Shown piece after piece: positions 1 through 13,030 of a stretch of DNA of 64,000 nucleotides (its first letter is position 1; each line of letters begins with the position of its first letter). The stretch spans positions 601,376-665,375 of the forward strand of contig NMRA01000199.1 of NCBI GenBank assembly GCA_002633005.1, read 5' to 3'. Below the pieces are notes generated by a model. The model saw only the letters and a program-made list of their open reading frames with translations, searched no databases and was not told the DNA's origin. The stretch is from Phoronis australis (Eukaryota; Phoronida; Phoronidae). Both the position numbers and the translations under genes were made by a program.

Positions 1-3000
1 CGGGGGGGGGGGGGGGGGGGCAGATATGTGGCGATGATGGGTACCAAATATGTGAAAGCTAACAATTAAAAAACAGAAAGAAATAGCTACGTATTGAGTC
101 CATTATCTCTTGCCAGCAGAGAAGGGTCCCCAGAGAAATTAATGGCAAAAATACTCTTCATAAATTAACATCTTATTTGTAGTCCCTCTGTCCTGTGGGG
201 TCAAGTTTTAAGTTCAAAGTAACAGACTCCCCTAATTTTTTAACTTTGATCCACTGGCACTGTGACCTTATTAGGGCTCATCGGAAGTGGCGACTTATGT
301 TTTTGGAATCAGTAAGTAAAGGTGGAGTATCCAACAAAGAAAAAAGTTTTGAAATCTGACTCAAAATTTTTTTTTTCGCATGAAAAGGTCTAAAAATCAG
401 GTTTTTCAACTTTGAGCTTGCTGCGTGGCATTATTAATGATCTGATCAAACTCAAACTTGGTGGGTTTTAGTTTCTCAACATTATACATCAATCTGAAAA
501 AGAATTTTGGAAATTGGAAACAAAATTTTTTTCAGAACCCAAAAAACTCTGGACTAGTATAACTTATTTTATTTACTCGCATCATTTTCCTGCGTCATGA
601 ATCCTCGTAAACTGAAGAAATACTGCGAAAACGAGATTTGGGTTTGTGCGGTACTTTAGTTGTAATTTACGCTAGATGTTGATGCTGCTAATGCACTGAA
701 AAATGGCCCCAAACAAACGAGAGATTTCTAGCCAGTCACTTATAGCAAGTTTGTGGGCAAATTTTTGGAAAGTGAATGCTTGAATTGAGGTATATATTAT
801 CCACATGTGATCCTGTTTGTAGGAGCTGTGAAGGATTGAATAGGGATCCGGCAACTAGACTTTTACCAAATGGAACAACATGGTGTATAAAGATGTCTTG
901 ATTTATCCATACTTTCTGTAAGAAATGTGTACTTCTCTTTGAATTGCTTTTAATTCTTAATATAATCAGAAATTCAGCTAGGACCAGAATGAAAATGAGT
1001 CCATAAACAGCTTTTTTGTATATTGTGTTATTTTTATATGGCTTTTGCCCATATTTGTATGTGGGGGAATATTGCCATCATCTCTGTCTGGGCTTCTGGG
1101 CGTGCGGCGTCTGCAGCTGCTGTTTCTCCTAAACCCCTATCGTTGGAGTTCTTTGACAAATTTACATAAAATGTGGCAACTTATTTTGAGAAATGACGAC
1201 ACCTTCCCATATTTGGATTGGTTCGTGGTATTCTGAGCCATCTGGTGGCCATTTTCAGTTTATGACACACCCCTAGAACCACACTGTTTGCAGTGCAGTC
1301 GTGGGTGCATTTCAACGTGTTGCTTTTGTGAAACATCTCAATTTGAATCTCAAAGCATAATTTGGGAAATTTCAGAAAAAAGCAGGCTGAGAAAGTTGAT
1401 CACCAGTCAAAAGACATTTTCAAAGCTTTGCAACATTTGAGGAGGGTTTGTCCCGACTTGAAGACGGCGCAGTTTGTAAAACTAGACAAGGTGTTTCTAC
1501 CACCGTCAAGATGGTGAGTGAGAGCTAGTGTTGTCAGGAGACGAAGAATGGACACTAGAGTTCTAGATGTGCAAGAAATAAAATAAAAATTCATCAATTT
1601 AGGACATTTGTTTTAAATTGTAACTATGAAATTTTTGCTATTCCTGACTAAAAAGATAGAAATTTCAGACTTGTAATAGACTCAATCACAATAGAGAAAA
1701 CCATGTTTGGAATTAAGGAAAGTTCATCATGTGACTTGTGTTTCTCGAGGACCCCTGTTAGCATTATGAATGTCTTGAATTTGGTGCTAGTTGGGAAGCT
1801 GCATTAGATTCAGCATAATGAATGACAGACTTGTAAGGACAATCAACTACCTCAGTTTGAAATATGTACTAGGAACATGGTGATAATTTGCCTTTCATTT
1901 AATAAATTTTATTTTGACTTTTGAAGTTTGTTTTTCATTTAAACAATGCTGTGTTGTAATTGTTTGTTAAGGATGCGAGGCATTGGATGTGTTGCTTGCG
2001 CTTTTTACGCGTGATTAAAACCCTCAATGTAATATAAAAATTGAGTGTTTATTAAATTAACTGTACGGGTTGTATGAAAAACATAAACCATTTCATTTAT
2101 TACAAATTTACACATTGAATACAATGGTCGCAGTTAAACAAAGCCGTCACTGCGGCATCTTCATTGAATGGAACTTAATGCAAACTTTGCTGTGAAAGAC
2201 CAAATTGTACCGTTTCCAATGTAGTATAGGTCATATAGTGCAAAATTTAGTATGTTTTATTATGGTCGGAAAGTCTAAGTGCATATTCTTGACAACAAAA
2301 TGACGGGGGTTTCTTCAGAACAAGTTACCAAAAACTTAATCATGCTCAATAACCTTCAAGACGCGTCAATTTTTAAAGTGCGTCGTAGTATCATTAAAGC
2401 GATAAGTGGGTTCATGATTTGAAATTAAACTTAAGATTCAAAGTTTTGAAAGTTTTAATGGTTTCTATGCTCTTAACAATTGCTGCTCACATAATGTTCA
2501 GGGTTGACTGTGATAACTTTTCATAAATGCTATGCACCATACTTTCAGAATTAAATATTCAAATGATTGGAATCGGCATTCCGCTTCTTGAACTTCAGTG
2601 AAGTCATCAGCACTGTTAAACTGAAAGACTTTAATGAACTGGTTTTAAAATTTCCTTTCCCAAGATAGCTATAGGTTTCCGCATGGACAGAAATTTTGAT
2701 GTGAAGTGGACTGGATTTGGAAATGTTCAAAGGTCCTGTCAAAATTGCTGCCTTTTGATGCCATTACAATTGACAATGCTCCAAATTTAATATCTAAGCA
2801 GTTGTAATTTTGTCCCACTTCCCGAGATGTCATGGTGATAACCAGATGTGAATTCTGTAGACCCAAGAAACAAGCAAAAATACAAGATCACGTAACACTG
2901 CGAGATGTCATCATGCATTACAAGCTAAGCAAGTGATTACACTAACTTTACTTGTGATATTCTTGCTTTTATGGACAGCAGCTCTGGTGTTGCACAGCGG

Positions 3001-5263
3001 GAATATGCCCGAGGATTTCCATGTGCGAGCTAATACAACAAGACAAGATGGCAATAAGATTCTATAGCACTTTTCTGCTCTGTTTAGAAACCTGTGAGAT
3101 GTCTATACACAATTTTATCGAAACGCTTAAAGGACAACTGTCTTCAGGGATGAGAAGATGAGCTAGCACCACTAATATTGGACACGTCTTGTGCTTACAT
3201 CTCAGACGATGTAAATGTTAAAATTTTCTTGACGGAAACACATCTGAGCTTCTTGTAGTATCCTAAGTCTTGGTCCCATGGGAATTCCAATACTTTTGAG
3301 CCTGTCCTCATTCATGTATGGTAACTCTGACATACCGATGTGTTCTTTTTCAAAATTCGGAGAGTATCTCTGAAAAAACAGTAATTGAGATTCCTGTCAA
3401 TGCGTTTCAGAAATATTTTACCTGGATTTCTGTTAAAATTGACTGAATTGTCTCCCAGTAAAACCATCGCATCGCCACTTCACATAATGGACTCTGATTC
3501 TGTTTTTCTTTACTTTTTGTTGAACGTGCTTGTGTTATTTGGGCTTATGTAGTTTCAAGTATTCAATAAGTCGACTAGTTAGCAAGAATAACAGTACTGA
3601 ATAGAATTTTCAGTATTTGATTGTTGGAGCTGAATATTTCTCGTCCTCGACAATTTGTATCTGAAAATATCACATTTTTTTCATTTTGGACTACTTTTGA
3701 AAATAAATCATTAATTATTGTACATCGTGTCAAGTCTGATAGGACGACTTGGGAGTAGAATCTTAAGTTTTTGGGGAGTACAGGCATTTATGACACATGA
3801 AGGGGGATTTTACTGCTGTTTAGCTGTCGGTGCTGAATATTTTTGTAAGTGCTTTGCAATCCTGAATTGTTGCTGCATGAGCTGACAACTCAAGATGCAG
3901 GCAATGCATAAAATCTTCCTCAATTTACGAATTTGTAGTTTTAGCGTTGGCCAACCTCAATAAATTCTGAATTGGTTTAACAAGTGGCTGATGTTTTTGA
4001 TTTTCTTGTTGGAATATGAGGAGACCGAGTTAGTGAGCTTAAATGGCTTTTATTGAGTTTTCCGACTGCTAAATAGCGAGGTTAGTGTGAGTACATAATG
4101 GCATGGCTGATTTGGCTTACCTCATAACCGAGTCTTTTTAGAAACATCTGAAGTAGAGGAGGTTCGACACCAAAGAACCTGCACAGAGAAGCAAAACTTA
4201 TCACTTGGCTTTTTGAGCGTGATTCCAAGATCACACCATTGAATATTAAATCTGCCTTTCATCACAAAAACACTTAGTGGTATGAATTTGGCCCTTAATT
4301 GCTACTTAGTCAAACTGGAGGTGATATGTGGGCTTCAAGAGAAGTGGTAGTCATTACTTGACACCATACTGTACAACTTGGCTTGTCTTAGTATGTCAAT
4401 TTATGAGTCAAGCACGATTTCAAAGAATAATGAACTGTTAGTTCTTTGCAAACCCATAAATAGCTCCTCGTCCTAGTAAAGAACAGGCTGAGACCAATTT
4501 AATTGCGATAAGTGGTCTGAATCCAAAGTTGGACAGAATGTTGGTTCAGAACCACTTTAGACTGCACTCGAGTAACGCTATTAAAATCAAATTGACCGCA
4601 TGCTAAACTGCAGTCACCAACATTTTGTGTAAAACTACTTACTGGCAAACAGACTTGTGTAACAGAAGATTGAAACAGCGACTCGAATCCTAACCAGACC
4701 TTCAACTACTTTTCGGGCAATAAGTAAATTTGAAAACTGCTGGTGGAACATTTTGCATAAAAGGGGAAATTGAGCAGATTATGCTTTCAATAACACTAAA
4801 CAGATAAATGGAGTTCACTGGATCAAACAATATATAGTTATTTTCCACGCCATATTGAGCTTGACTTATTTATATACAATATATACATTATTATGGTAAA
4901 AAAACAATATGGCGAAAAGGCGAAATTTCATTTTTTTCAAATTTGTCAAAAGTAACGCATTTCAGGAAAATTTACATATGGTTTGTATGGCATAGCGATT
5001 ACCAAACAACATGAAGTAAGCCTATGATAAGTAGAAATATGGCAATGTTACCAAATAATATATTTTTTCTCTCAAACTGAAGGGTGAGCTGTGAAAAGTG
5101 TAACTAATTCGCTAGAGCAACTGCGGACTAGTTGTTGAACTGACAGCAGGCATGAAAAATGTCATTTGCTGTTTAAATTTGTGACGGGGCACTGGCAAGA
5201 GAAATAAACATGGTATTTTCTCCGTTACTTTTTGGAAACAATATAATCGACCATATTGCTTAC
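1..5263. other. Left-edge intron or intergenic DNA
   Basis: It opens with a run of 20 G, possibly an assembly edge. I see no exon, on either strand, with family similarity or a good splice pair. A CTCF-like word (GCCATCTGGTGGCC) lies at 1237-1250. A stretch at 4839-4895 resembles 32819-32872 (TTTTCCAC-CCATATTGAG-TTGAC). Confidence 0.5.
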
Positions 5264-5524
5264 TTGGTTAATTTGTCTACCCTCTTGGGGTTTGTCAAAG
5301 ATGGCACCCAGCCGCGGAATCTCTGAAACTCATCCATGCCAAAGGCGTTCTCCTGGGGTAATCTCAAATTTGGTGATTCGCGTAGTTCCTGAAGTTCGTG
5401 TCGTATCGCATCAAGTTCCTCGTAGAAGGAATTTTGAGAACGCATCTCGGAGGATAGATGAGCAACACTGCGGGCTAATGTCACCACATGGGACTCGAGT
5501 CGAGCAAATCGCTTGTGAACATGT
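5264..5524 (-). CDS. Coiled-coil exon, residues 874-961, open at its 3' end
   Basis: The acceptor is TACTTTCAG. The donor GTAAGCAAT lies directly after codons for VDKLT plus AA, so the apparent stop is intronic. The peptide has ARLESHVVTLARSVAHLSSE and later YEELDAIRHELQELRE, a heptad-like pattern with L, V and I at a/d positions. It then runs FQRFRGWVPSLTNPKRVDKL. The well-kept helix and the W-containing tail look like the most constrained part outside the CH domain. The exon ends in phase 2. I found no continuing exon in 1-5263, so the C-terminus is probably beyond the left edge. Confidence 0.75.
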
Positions 5525-7362
5525 CTGAAAGTAGCCAAAGAAACTTCACCTAATTATTATGCTAATATTAAAATGGGTAAATTTTATGGGCAAAATGAGG
5601 GCTTAGTTTCTTCACAGGCTGTTCTCCCTCTTCATTTTAGCAGCTGACTGCTTTCTCCACTCTCTTTAAGTGTTACTAAGCCAGCTGATGTTTTAAGTTG
5701 AAATATCATGCTACATGCTGTGTGATTTTTGGTTTAGGTTTCTTGCATTCAGAGAAGGGCAACAATATCTGTATAAGATTTCATGAAAATACTGGAAATG
5801 TGTTCATAATTTCCGAAATTTTTTTGGTGAGCTCCCAAACCCTCCACTCTCAATAGGGGAATATTGATATCGGCGCTCTCTAGAGTAATGAGAGCACGAA
5901 AGTGACTTCCGACTGATACCGACTCAAATTTGTTGGACATAAATTCAATTACTACATAGTGGTTTCAAATACAATAGGTTCTCTTGCAGTGCAATAATTT
6001 AAAAGCTGAGGATTCAATTCCACTTTCAGCCCCTCCCATTGTTTGATGAGTTTAAATTCATAAAGTTAAATTAGCTTTTTGACACCGGCTGGGATCGAAA
6101 CTCTCACGCTAAATCAGCCGCAGGTACTGGCTTTGTCGGCAGGTAGTTCTTTGCAGTGGGAATTAATATTTGGAACATGACGTTCTTATTCATCCATTGA
6201 TATTTCAAAAGGCTCGCCTTTTCCGTAAGGTATTAGTACATCCCATGGCGCAGCAGTAGAAATTTGTCGGCTTGATAATAGCGGGAAATGTGTTAAAACG
6301 CTGTTTATACCCGGTAGGTTGAAAGCTCCCATCCGCATTACATGGCAACTGTAGGTGACGCTGAATGCCTGTCCACCGAAGACCTATTGCAGTCTGGCGG
6401 CTTAGTGAATTTCAGTTTATTTATTTATTTATTATTGTGATATTTAAAATGAGGGTGGCCTCTTCCAACGATAGCACTGCTTTCCAAGAGGGCCCTTAAC
6501 AAGAAAAACAGTAATAAAATACAATGAAGTAATAAAACAACAATGAAATATACGTAACAAAGATACAATTAAAACAGGTTGAGAATTAAGACAATAACTA
6601 AATGACAAATAATGGTAAAAATTTAACTAAGACAGATGAAATAAATTAAGAGATGATTCTAGACAGTGAGAGTATTTACGACAATGAAAAAATATGGTGC
6701 TGTTATTTTGAAAGTCAGCTATTGACCTGTCTGTGTGTCCTCAGTACATTCTGCCCTCTTTTAGTAATTTTGGAAACTAGATAAGCACGGGATACATTAT
6801 TTTGCTAATATGTGTCTATGCGCATAAACAGTACTTTACAGACAAATACGAGCATTCTTCAATTCTTGAATTATTTGGATGAATGCTCTTTCGTTTAGTT
6901 CATAGTATAGCAGATAAGAGTTGTCCCGGATTACACAGCGATAGAACTCTCCTTGTCCTAGAGGCAAGAAAATGCATGCCTCATTTTGAAATGTCAGGCA
7001 CATTTTCACAGATAATTTCAAACACCGTCGAGGTGTATGGCCGTGGAAACATTTCCAAAGTCCAAATACCAAATGGACATTATCTCAATCTGGTTGAACA
7101 ACAGAAATGAAGTCAAACAGTCCAGAAATTAAATCTTAAGTTATCAGTTTTAACTAATATACCATAGCTACCATTGGATAATGTTTTGAGAAACTGAGGA
7201 CATTCACAATTTTAGGAACCTTTGTAAAATGAAAAAAGGCCAATTCTGACTCTTAATTTTTTGTACGAAATTGGTGAGATTTTAACATATCCATTTTCTT
7301 CTGACAAAGTAGTAGAACCCCATAATTTAATAAAATAAAATTCATATAACCAAGCATCTTAC
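5525..7362 (-). other. Intron of CH-domain gene
   Basis: The intron carries a stretch at 6413-6600 that resembles the DNA just past the LINE at 51.6 kb (CACTGCTTTCCA followed by GGGCCCT). It also has a minus-strand pol III B-box-like word at 6088-6105 (GAGTTTCGATCCCAG). No coding exon seen. Confidence 0.4.
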
Positions 7363-7558
7363 TTTAGTTCTTTATGTCTCTGCTTCAGTGAATTACTTCT
7401 TCGTAACTTTTTACCATGGCTGTAACGACTACTAGTCTGTGATACCACTGAACCGGCTATGGAATTACGTCGGGAGTCATGACGACTGTGCTCTGACTTG
7501 TCTCTTGATGACTTGCGGTCAACAATCTTCAAAATCTCACTATACATGTTCTCCAGAC
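7363..7558 (-). CDS. Coding exon, residues 809-874
   Basis: The acceptor is ATCACCAG and the donor GTAAGATG; 196 bp, phase 1 in and phase 2 out. The peptide LENMYSEILKIVDRKSSRDK continues the helix from the previous exon (QALRNQLSG-LENMYSEIL). It then becomes Arg/Ser/His-rich (SRHDSRRNSIAG, HGKKLRRSNSLKQRHKEL). RRNS and RRSNS are basophilic kinase-type sites. A 70-bp CA repeat sits about 110 bp upstream of the acceptor. Confidence 0.75.
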
Positions 7559-7670
7559 CTGGTGATTATGCAACAAGAAAGAGCATTGACATCTTTTTAT
7601 TTTTTTATTCATATGAAGAACATGTAGACATGAAAGACAAAAAGCAAGTCATTCACACTCTCACCACACA

Positions 7671-7689
7671 TACACGCACACACACACAA

Positions 7690-7743
<54 letters not shown>
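7671..7743. repeat. (CA)n microsatellite
   Basis: Near-perfect CA dinucleotide run of about 70 bp with a few CAAA interruptions, in the intron upstream of exon 7363-7558. Confidence 0.97.
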
Positions 7744-8664
7744 CTGCCCCCTCTCAACATCTAAATTACCAATAAAATAATTTGAATATGAAATTCTCTT
7801 TCTAATATCTTAAGAAAATAACAGAATCTGGGGATTATTTTTTATATTTAGACACGTAATTAAAATATTTTAATTGCAACAGAATCCAATTTAAAACTTA
7901 ATTTTCGTTACTTATGGGCAAGCCAAAAATCATTGTCTTTTTGTCAACAGTCAAACTGACACTTCTAAGCTAAACAATCTGGTGATATCTTTTTCCACCA
8001 ATCTTTACAGTTTGACACAGTTCCTCCTGAAATGATAGAGGATTTCGTCTATGGCACTTCTGTCATTTTTCAAATGCATTGTGGGACTCTTGGCAGCTTG
8101 TAAACATCTGGTGGCATCACAGCCAACTTGGTGGCGTGTAAACACTATCATGGAACCACATTTATCACTTGAACGCATTAGAACAGAATTACCATCATGG
8201 TCCACTACAACATGCTTTTTGGTGTGAACATGGGGTAACCATGCAACCAACATACAAAAATAGAAGACTTAAAAGCATTCTTTAAAATACAATGAACTAG
8301 ATTAGCAAATACATGAAATATTATCCTGGCACGCACCATCAGATAACACAATGAAATGGAGTTAAATCTCACCACCAAACGCAAATTATAAATCAGTTTA
8401 CGCATTCACAAGTTGTTTGTGATGTCGGGGAATGTTTCCAACACAATGGCCCCCACAATACATTTGAAAAACAACTGCTTTGCTGTAGATGAAATTCCTT
8501 GAATGCTAATGGTCCACAATATTAAAATGGTCAATACAAAGCACTGTCATTTCTAAAAAGTTTGTAGTTATGGTGACGGTAGTGGTTGTGTCGTGGTGTT
8601 GGTGCCAGTAGTGACGTGGTGTTGGTGTTGTTGTGTTGGTGTCGGTAGTGATGATGACATTTAC

Positions 8665-8829
8665 CTGATAGTTGATTCCTGAGAGCCTGTACCTCCTTGG
8701 ACGGTAGTGTTTCATTCTTGCTGTGCCTCGGCGATGGTGCCACATCAGACCACTCTTGGCTGGTGGCAGTCATGTCACCATCTTCTGTTTCTGTGTTGTC
8801 TTCCTTCACTTCAGACAAAGTTCCAGATG
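8665..8829 (-). CDS. Coding exon, residues 754-809
   Basis: The acceptor is TCTTTATAG and the donor GTAAATG; 165 bp, phase 1-1. After the split threonine the peptide reads SGTLSEVKEDNTETEDGDMT and later LPSKEVQALRNQLS. An acidic linker leads into the start of a helix (EVQALRNQL) that continues in the next exon. Confidence 0.75.
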
Positions 8830-9202
8830 CTATAAAGACAAGTTCAATAAAGTATACTGCAATGTTGAATAGAAACTGATAAATTTTCAAGTGATCTCAG
8901 ATTGATCAATATAGGCCTACAAATTTACCAAAATGTGTCACGCTTCAAAGATGTGGTCATTTAGGAATAGTCACACAGCAATTACCATTTCCTTATGCAG
9001 TAGCTAGGCACTGATAGTAATTATAAATGGTGCCGCCAGATGGCGATAGGTTTTGTTGGACAAATGCGTCACAATTCATATGAAAAGTGGAGAATCTAAA
9101 AAGAAGTGGACGTTTGCAGCGTTGTTTTCAAAATGCTTTGAAGCCATTGTGGCGTAAAATTTTCACTGAAAATTTATTAACCTCTAGTGTCAAAACTTGA
9201 CA

Positions 9203-9462
9203 AGCAATTGCGATGTAAAGTTGTGACTATGGCACTATTCCATTAGGCAATTGTGTTTTTTAAACCTGTGACTGTGACACTATTTTATAAGGCAATTGTG
9301 ATGTAAAACTGTGACTGTGACACTATTCTATAAGGCAATTGTGATGTAAAACTGTGACTGGGACGCTATTCTATAAGGCAATTGTGATGTAAAACTGTGA
9401 CTGGGACACTATTCTATAAGACAATAGTGATGTAAAACTGTGACTGGGACACTATTCTATAA
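9203..9462. repeat. 43-bp tandem repeat, about six units
   Basis: Units of the form GGCAATTGTGATGTAAAACT plus GTGACTGTGACACTATTCTA plus TAA repeat head to tail. The inner units (about 9291-9462) are nearly identical and the left ones diverged. It is a minisatellite in the intron between exons 8829 and 10577. Confidence 0.9.
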
Positions 9463-10027
9463 CCAATCTACAAACACTATCAATCGGGTAACATCCACCA
9501 TCAGAGTTGGTACACGGAGGTAGTTTTATGAATCATATTATTCTACAGACAAATTTATCCTTGTATCAGTCTCATCTGACTGTGATTGACTTGTGAGCAC
9601 TCTGCAGGTGTACCAATAATTAGCTAAGTATTGTTCATTGCCATCACATCACTGTGATGATGCATCTGAGCTTCTATTGATTCTTGACTGCAAGCAATTT
9701 GCTCTTTGATTGAATGAAAGCAGATGGAGATACAATAAAAATATATTGAAAGAGGACGTTTCTTGAGCAAAGCAAATACTTAAGAATTTTTCTAACATGG
9801 GTGTGTGCACTCCTTGCAGACTTGTTTTTCAGCCCTGAAGTGGCCATAGCTGGTGAAACTGCACACAAGTGACACACTAAATGAAAACAGTTGCATAAGA
9901 GACCGAAGCAAATGATACAACATTTAATTTTTTCATATAAAATTCTTTTTTTAAAGCTACTATAAACCTGCCTTCCATCAAAAAACAATTCTTATTTATA
10001 CCACTCAACGCTATAAGGAAGATATAT

Positions 10028-10175
10028 GGTCACGATGGCTCAGTGTCTGCACTGTTAGCAGACTTAGGACCCGGGTTCAAGTACTGGTCATGGCAGAAAT
10101 CTTTTCAGACTGATCTACATTAGGTCACGTGATGTGGCCAACAGGTAGCGTGCAGACCAAACTTAAAAATGTTTG
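10028..10175 (+). mobile_element. tRNA-derived SINE, copy 1
   Basis: A pol III A-box-like word (ATGGCTCAGTGTCTGCA, 10039-10055) and a B box (GGGTTCAAGTACT, 10072-10084) are spaced as in a tRNA head. The body GGCAGAAATCTTTTCAGACT and ATTAGGTCACGTGATGTGGC follows, shared with the reversed copy at 32590-32735. Confidence 0.75.
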
Positions 10176-10576
10176 TGATCATTATATAGAAGACATTGCC
10201 AATATGTCCTCTTGATGTTATGAATACCCTCTTCTCGTTTTCCTTACTGACAGGTAATTTCTAATAATGTAGAAAGAACAAAAGTTCATTATTGCTTTTG
10301 ACCAGGCTCAACTAGTTGGCTTCTCATGGCTTCAAACAATAAAAATACTGCCAGTCGTTTCTAAACCCACGAATCACTTCTAATCCATCTGAATACAGCA
10401 AAAGGCCAACTTTATGGCAGTTAATTACCTAAGTTAAAAGTTTGTTTCTTTGACAGCGACGCAGGTTTTTCAGCTACTCTTAAGAAAATTCACCAGGGAC
10501 TAAAATGAGTGTATTTAGACATCCAATGTGTTTCAGTTTCCTTATGGCAATAAAAAAGTAAATAGGACTGACTCAC

Positions 10577-11615
10577 TAGCAAACTGTGATCGAGGAGGAC
10601 TTTTCGATTTCCTAGCTGTTGGTGAAGGTCTAGAAGATTTTCCTCGAGTGTTTGCCACCCCAACCATGCTCACAGTTCTAACCTTCTTTTTCTTAACCTC
10701 TCCTCCTCTGGGAGCAGGTTTTGGAGTTTCAGAGGTCTGCTTTAGTAAGTCCGGCCGGGGACCCAAACCGAGTTGGGCACAGGCACTCATTGATCGTTTA
10801 TATTTTACTGGAAGTGTCGGAGAATCACGTGGACTCTCAGGAGGAGTTGTTGTTGGGGATAATGGCGGTAAAGGTGGCGTCACTGATCGCGATGTGCCTT
10901 CTGTTTCGTATATGTCATTTTCATCACTTGCAAGGTCTTCTGCCATGAATATCGAGTCCTCTTCAGTAATTTCAACACTCTCCCTTCTATTGTTCAGTGG
11001 CATTTTGCCAGGAGATGAAGCCCGTCTTCCCATGAATGGAACAGCTTTTGTTTTGGTGCGTTCTCTAGGAGTACGTGCATTGTCTTTGTGCAATTTTTCA
11101 GAGTCTACGATTTGTCTCCTGCTTTCTTCGTCAGTTATGCTTTTCCTCCGAAGCTCAATTGTTTTCTGTCTTTTTTTTTCGACTTCATGATCACGTTTTA
11201 TTTGGTCTTTTTGCTGTTTTAGAAAAACTGCCTTTTCACTAATGATACCATCTTGCCTAAATTTCTGTTCCAATACTGAGTTTTCTTCCTCAGTATCATC
11301 CTTTTGGTTCATCACAGAACTTGCGCTTCTGTTTGTACTATGACTGTCATGTCGTGAACTTTGACCTGACGCTTGACCTCTGGCATCATAGTCGCTCAAA
11401 TGTGAGTCATCGAGACGAGCATTACCAACACCGTTTCTCAATTGCACCATTTGAATATCAGCGATTTTCATTTTGTTTTCGGACTCCTGTGAGCTGCTGA
11501 CTGTTTGTCCAGAGCTGAGGCTTCCGTGTGGACTGGAATGTCCGGATGGATCCGGCCGCTGGTAGAACGGGTTCCTGTTTCTCATGGCCATGTCGTAGGG
11601 AGGTGGTGCAGCCGT
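10577..11615 (-). CDS. Large linker exon, residues 408-754
   Basis: A 1,039-bp exon from acceptor TTATTTCCAG to donor GTGAGTC, phase 0 in and phase 1 out. It starts TAAPPPYDMAMRNRNPFYQR, then a Ser/Gly/Gln-rich part. A charged helix follows near residues 525-600 (FRQDGIISEKAVFLKQQKDQ, VEKKRQKTIELRRKS), then an acidic patch (ITEEDSIFMAEDLASDEND), Pro-rich repeats (TPPLPPLSPTTTPPESPRDS) and a basic tail (KPAPRGGEVKKKKVRT). The many S/T-P and R-x-x-S sites suit phosphoregulation; the basic-proline tail suits microtubule or SH3 binding (inference). The open frame runs past the donor to a stop at 10542, but the donor and downstream phase match show where it is spliced. Confidence 0.8.
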
Positions 11616-11926
11616 CTGGAAATAAAACAGTATCCCCTGTAATCACTTAGTTTTAACAGAGTTTGTCACACACACCCATTAAACACTTCATTAACTCTAC
11701 AATACAGACCTAAATTTTACGGAAAGTGCAAGACTTCATATACACTAAGTATTGTCATCCAAAACAGGACCAACGGTAGACATTGATGAACTATGTGTAT
11801 AAATCACTTCATTTAAGTAGTATTCAAAGCAGCCAAAAAATTTCAATTTATCATAGACATGAGAAGACACTGAGCACCCTATCCAAACACAACAGTTGTC
11901 GATGTAACAACACATTAACAATTTAC

Positions 11927-11999
11927 CTTAATGTTGAGGGACTGCCCAGGCCTCGTTTCTTTGCTATACATTTTATTGCACATGTTTCGGAGGTCATTG
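11927..11999 (-). CDS. Coding exon, residues 383-407
   Basis: The acceptor is CTTTATTTCAG and the donor GTAAATTG. The first C completes the serine codon AG|C from the previous exon. The peptide is NDLRNMCNKMYSKETRPGQS followed by LNIK. It ends in phase 0. The compact pattern with C, M and Y differs from the disordered flanks and may be a conserved short motif; not recognised. Confidence 0.7.
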
Positions 12000-12597
12000 C
12001 TGAAATAAAGTAAGTGCAAAACACTAATTTATTTCACTGCAAACTGGTCACTGTTATATGGATAGCTCTTGTAGTTTTGTTTTGCAACAAAGGCAGAATA
12101 GATAAATTATAACATTTCTTAAAATCGTGATGTTTGAGTCTAAAATTAACTACGAAAAACTAAGTGTTATCCAAACTAAATGTGAAAAGTGCACCTCTCA
12201 GAGTGTGATTATTTAGGTAACCATGTTTTATCTCGCAACAACTGAGTAAAAACCCATACTTAAAAAGAATAATGCATTGTGCAAGATCATTGTGTTACAT
12301 TACAAAATTCTGTTCTCAGAACATTTTTCCAGTCATCAGTTACAATGTTCAAATGATTTGGAGTCTCCGCAACTGTCAAGTGGAGATGAAAATTGCCCCA
12401 TACTGTCTTGTACTTAAAGTTCACATCTGCGTGAATATTTTGCTTTTATTGCTCTTGCTAAAAATTCACCTTTACCAGGTATTAGGATATTAACAATGAC
12501 ACATAGAACAATGTAACGATATGGACAACATGCAACTATTCAACAGCGCTTTCTACATTTTTAGACTCGGGTTTTCCTTTAATTTCACTCCACTCAC

Positions 12598-12749
12598 CTC
12601 GCACCATCTGTACGCCCCTTCACACCTGTAGTCTGCCGTCCTGAGTCTCCATTTCTTTCCCTGTGTGGAAGCTCTGGTGTTGGCATTGTGGTCTTGTCTA
12701 GAAGTGCTTCGCCACGAGCGACATCTCTTTTATCTGTCGGACGAGATGG
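12598..12749 (-). CDS. Coding exon, residues 333-383
   Basis: The acceptor is CCTTCTGCAG and the donor GTGAGTG; the exon is 152 bp, phase 0 in and phase 2 out. The peptide begins PSRPTDKRDVARGEALLDKT and ends TGVKGRTDGAR. It is charged and disordered. It was missed as an open frame because it is short; the splice sites and the exact phase match to the next exon support it. Confidence 0.7.
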
Positions 12750-12792
12750 CTGCAGAAGGAATAGCAATATTTAGTAGAAAGTATAGCAGAGA

Positions 12793-13030
12793 TTACGGTA
12801 AACTCTCACCAGTTTAGGCCACAATATGGCGGACACGTTAAATTTTATTTTTTTCATTTTCCCATAAGTGATGCTTACAACCAAAACGATGGTTTGTGAT
12901 GTCAAATTTCTGTACCATAGCCAACAACGGAAGACATTTTAAAAACATGATCTTTTATAACAACGTTAGAAGCCATTGAAAATGAAGAAGGTGCCATTGT
13001 GGCCATCATTTCTGTCCAAAATTATTGAAA
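12793..13030. mobile_element. MITE-like repeat, TIR family CTCACCAATTTAGGAC
   Basis: The left end is GGTAAACTCTCACCAGTTTA followed by GGCCACAATATGG. The right end is GGCCATCATTTCTGTCCAAA followed by ATTATTG, roughly its inverse. It belongs with copies at 14.9, 22.4, 35.5, 35.8 and 44.5 kb. Confidence 0.5.

Noticed and set aside
5256-5528. 90-residue plus-strand open frame
   Set aside because: Antisense of the coiled-coil exon; the minus strand has the splice support and helix pattern.
9203-9462. Possible CRISPR-like array
   Set aside because: The 43-bp units are contiguous without unique spacers, in an animal intron; it is a minisatellite.
10528-11190. 220-residue plus-strand open frame
   Set aside because: It is the antisense shadow of the large linker exon, which has matching splice sites and phases on the minus strand.
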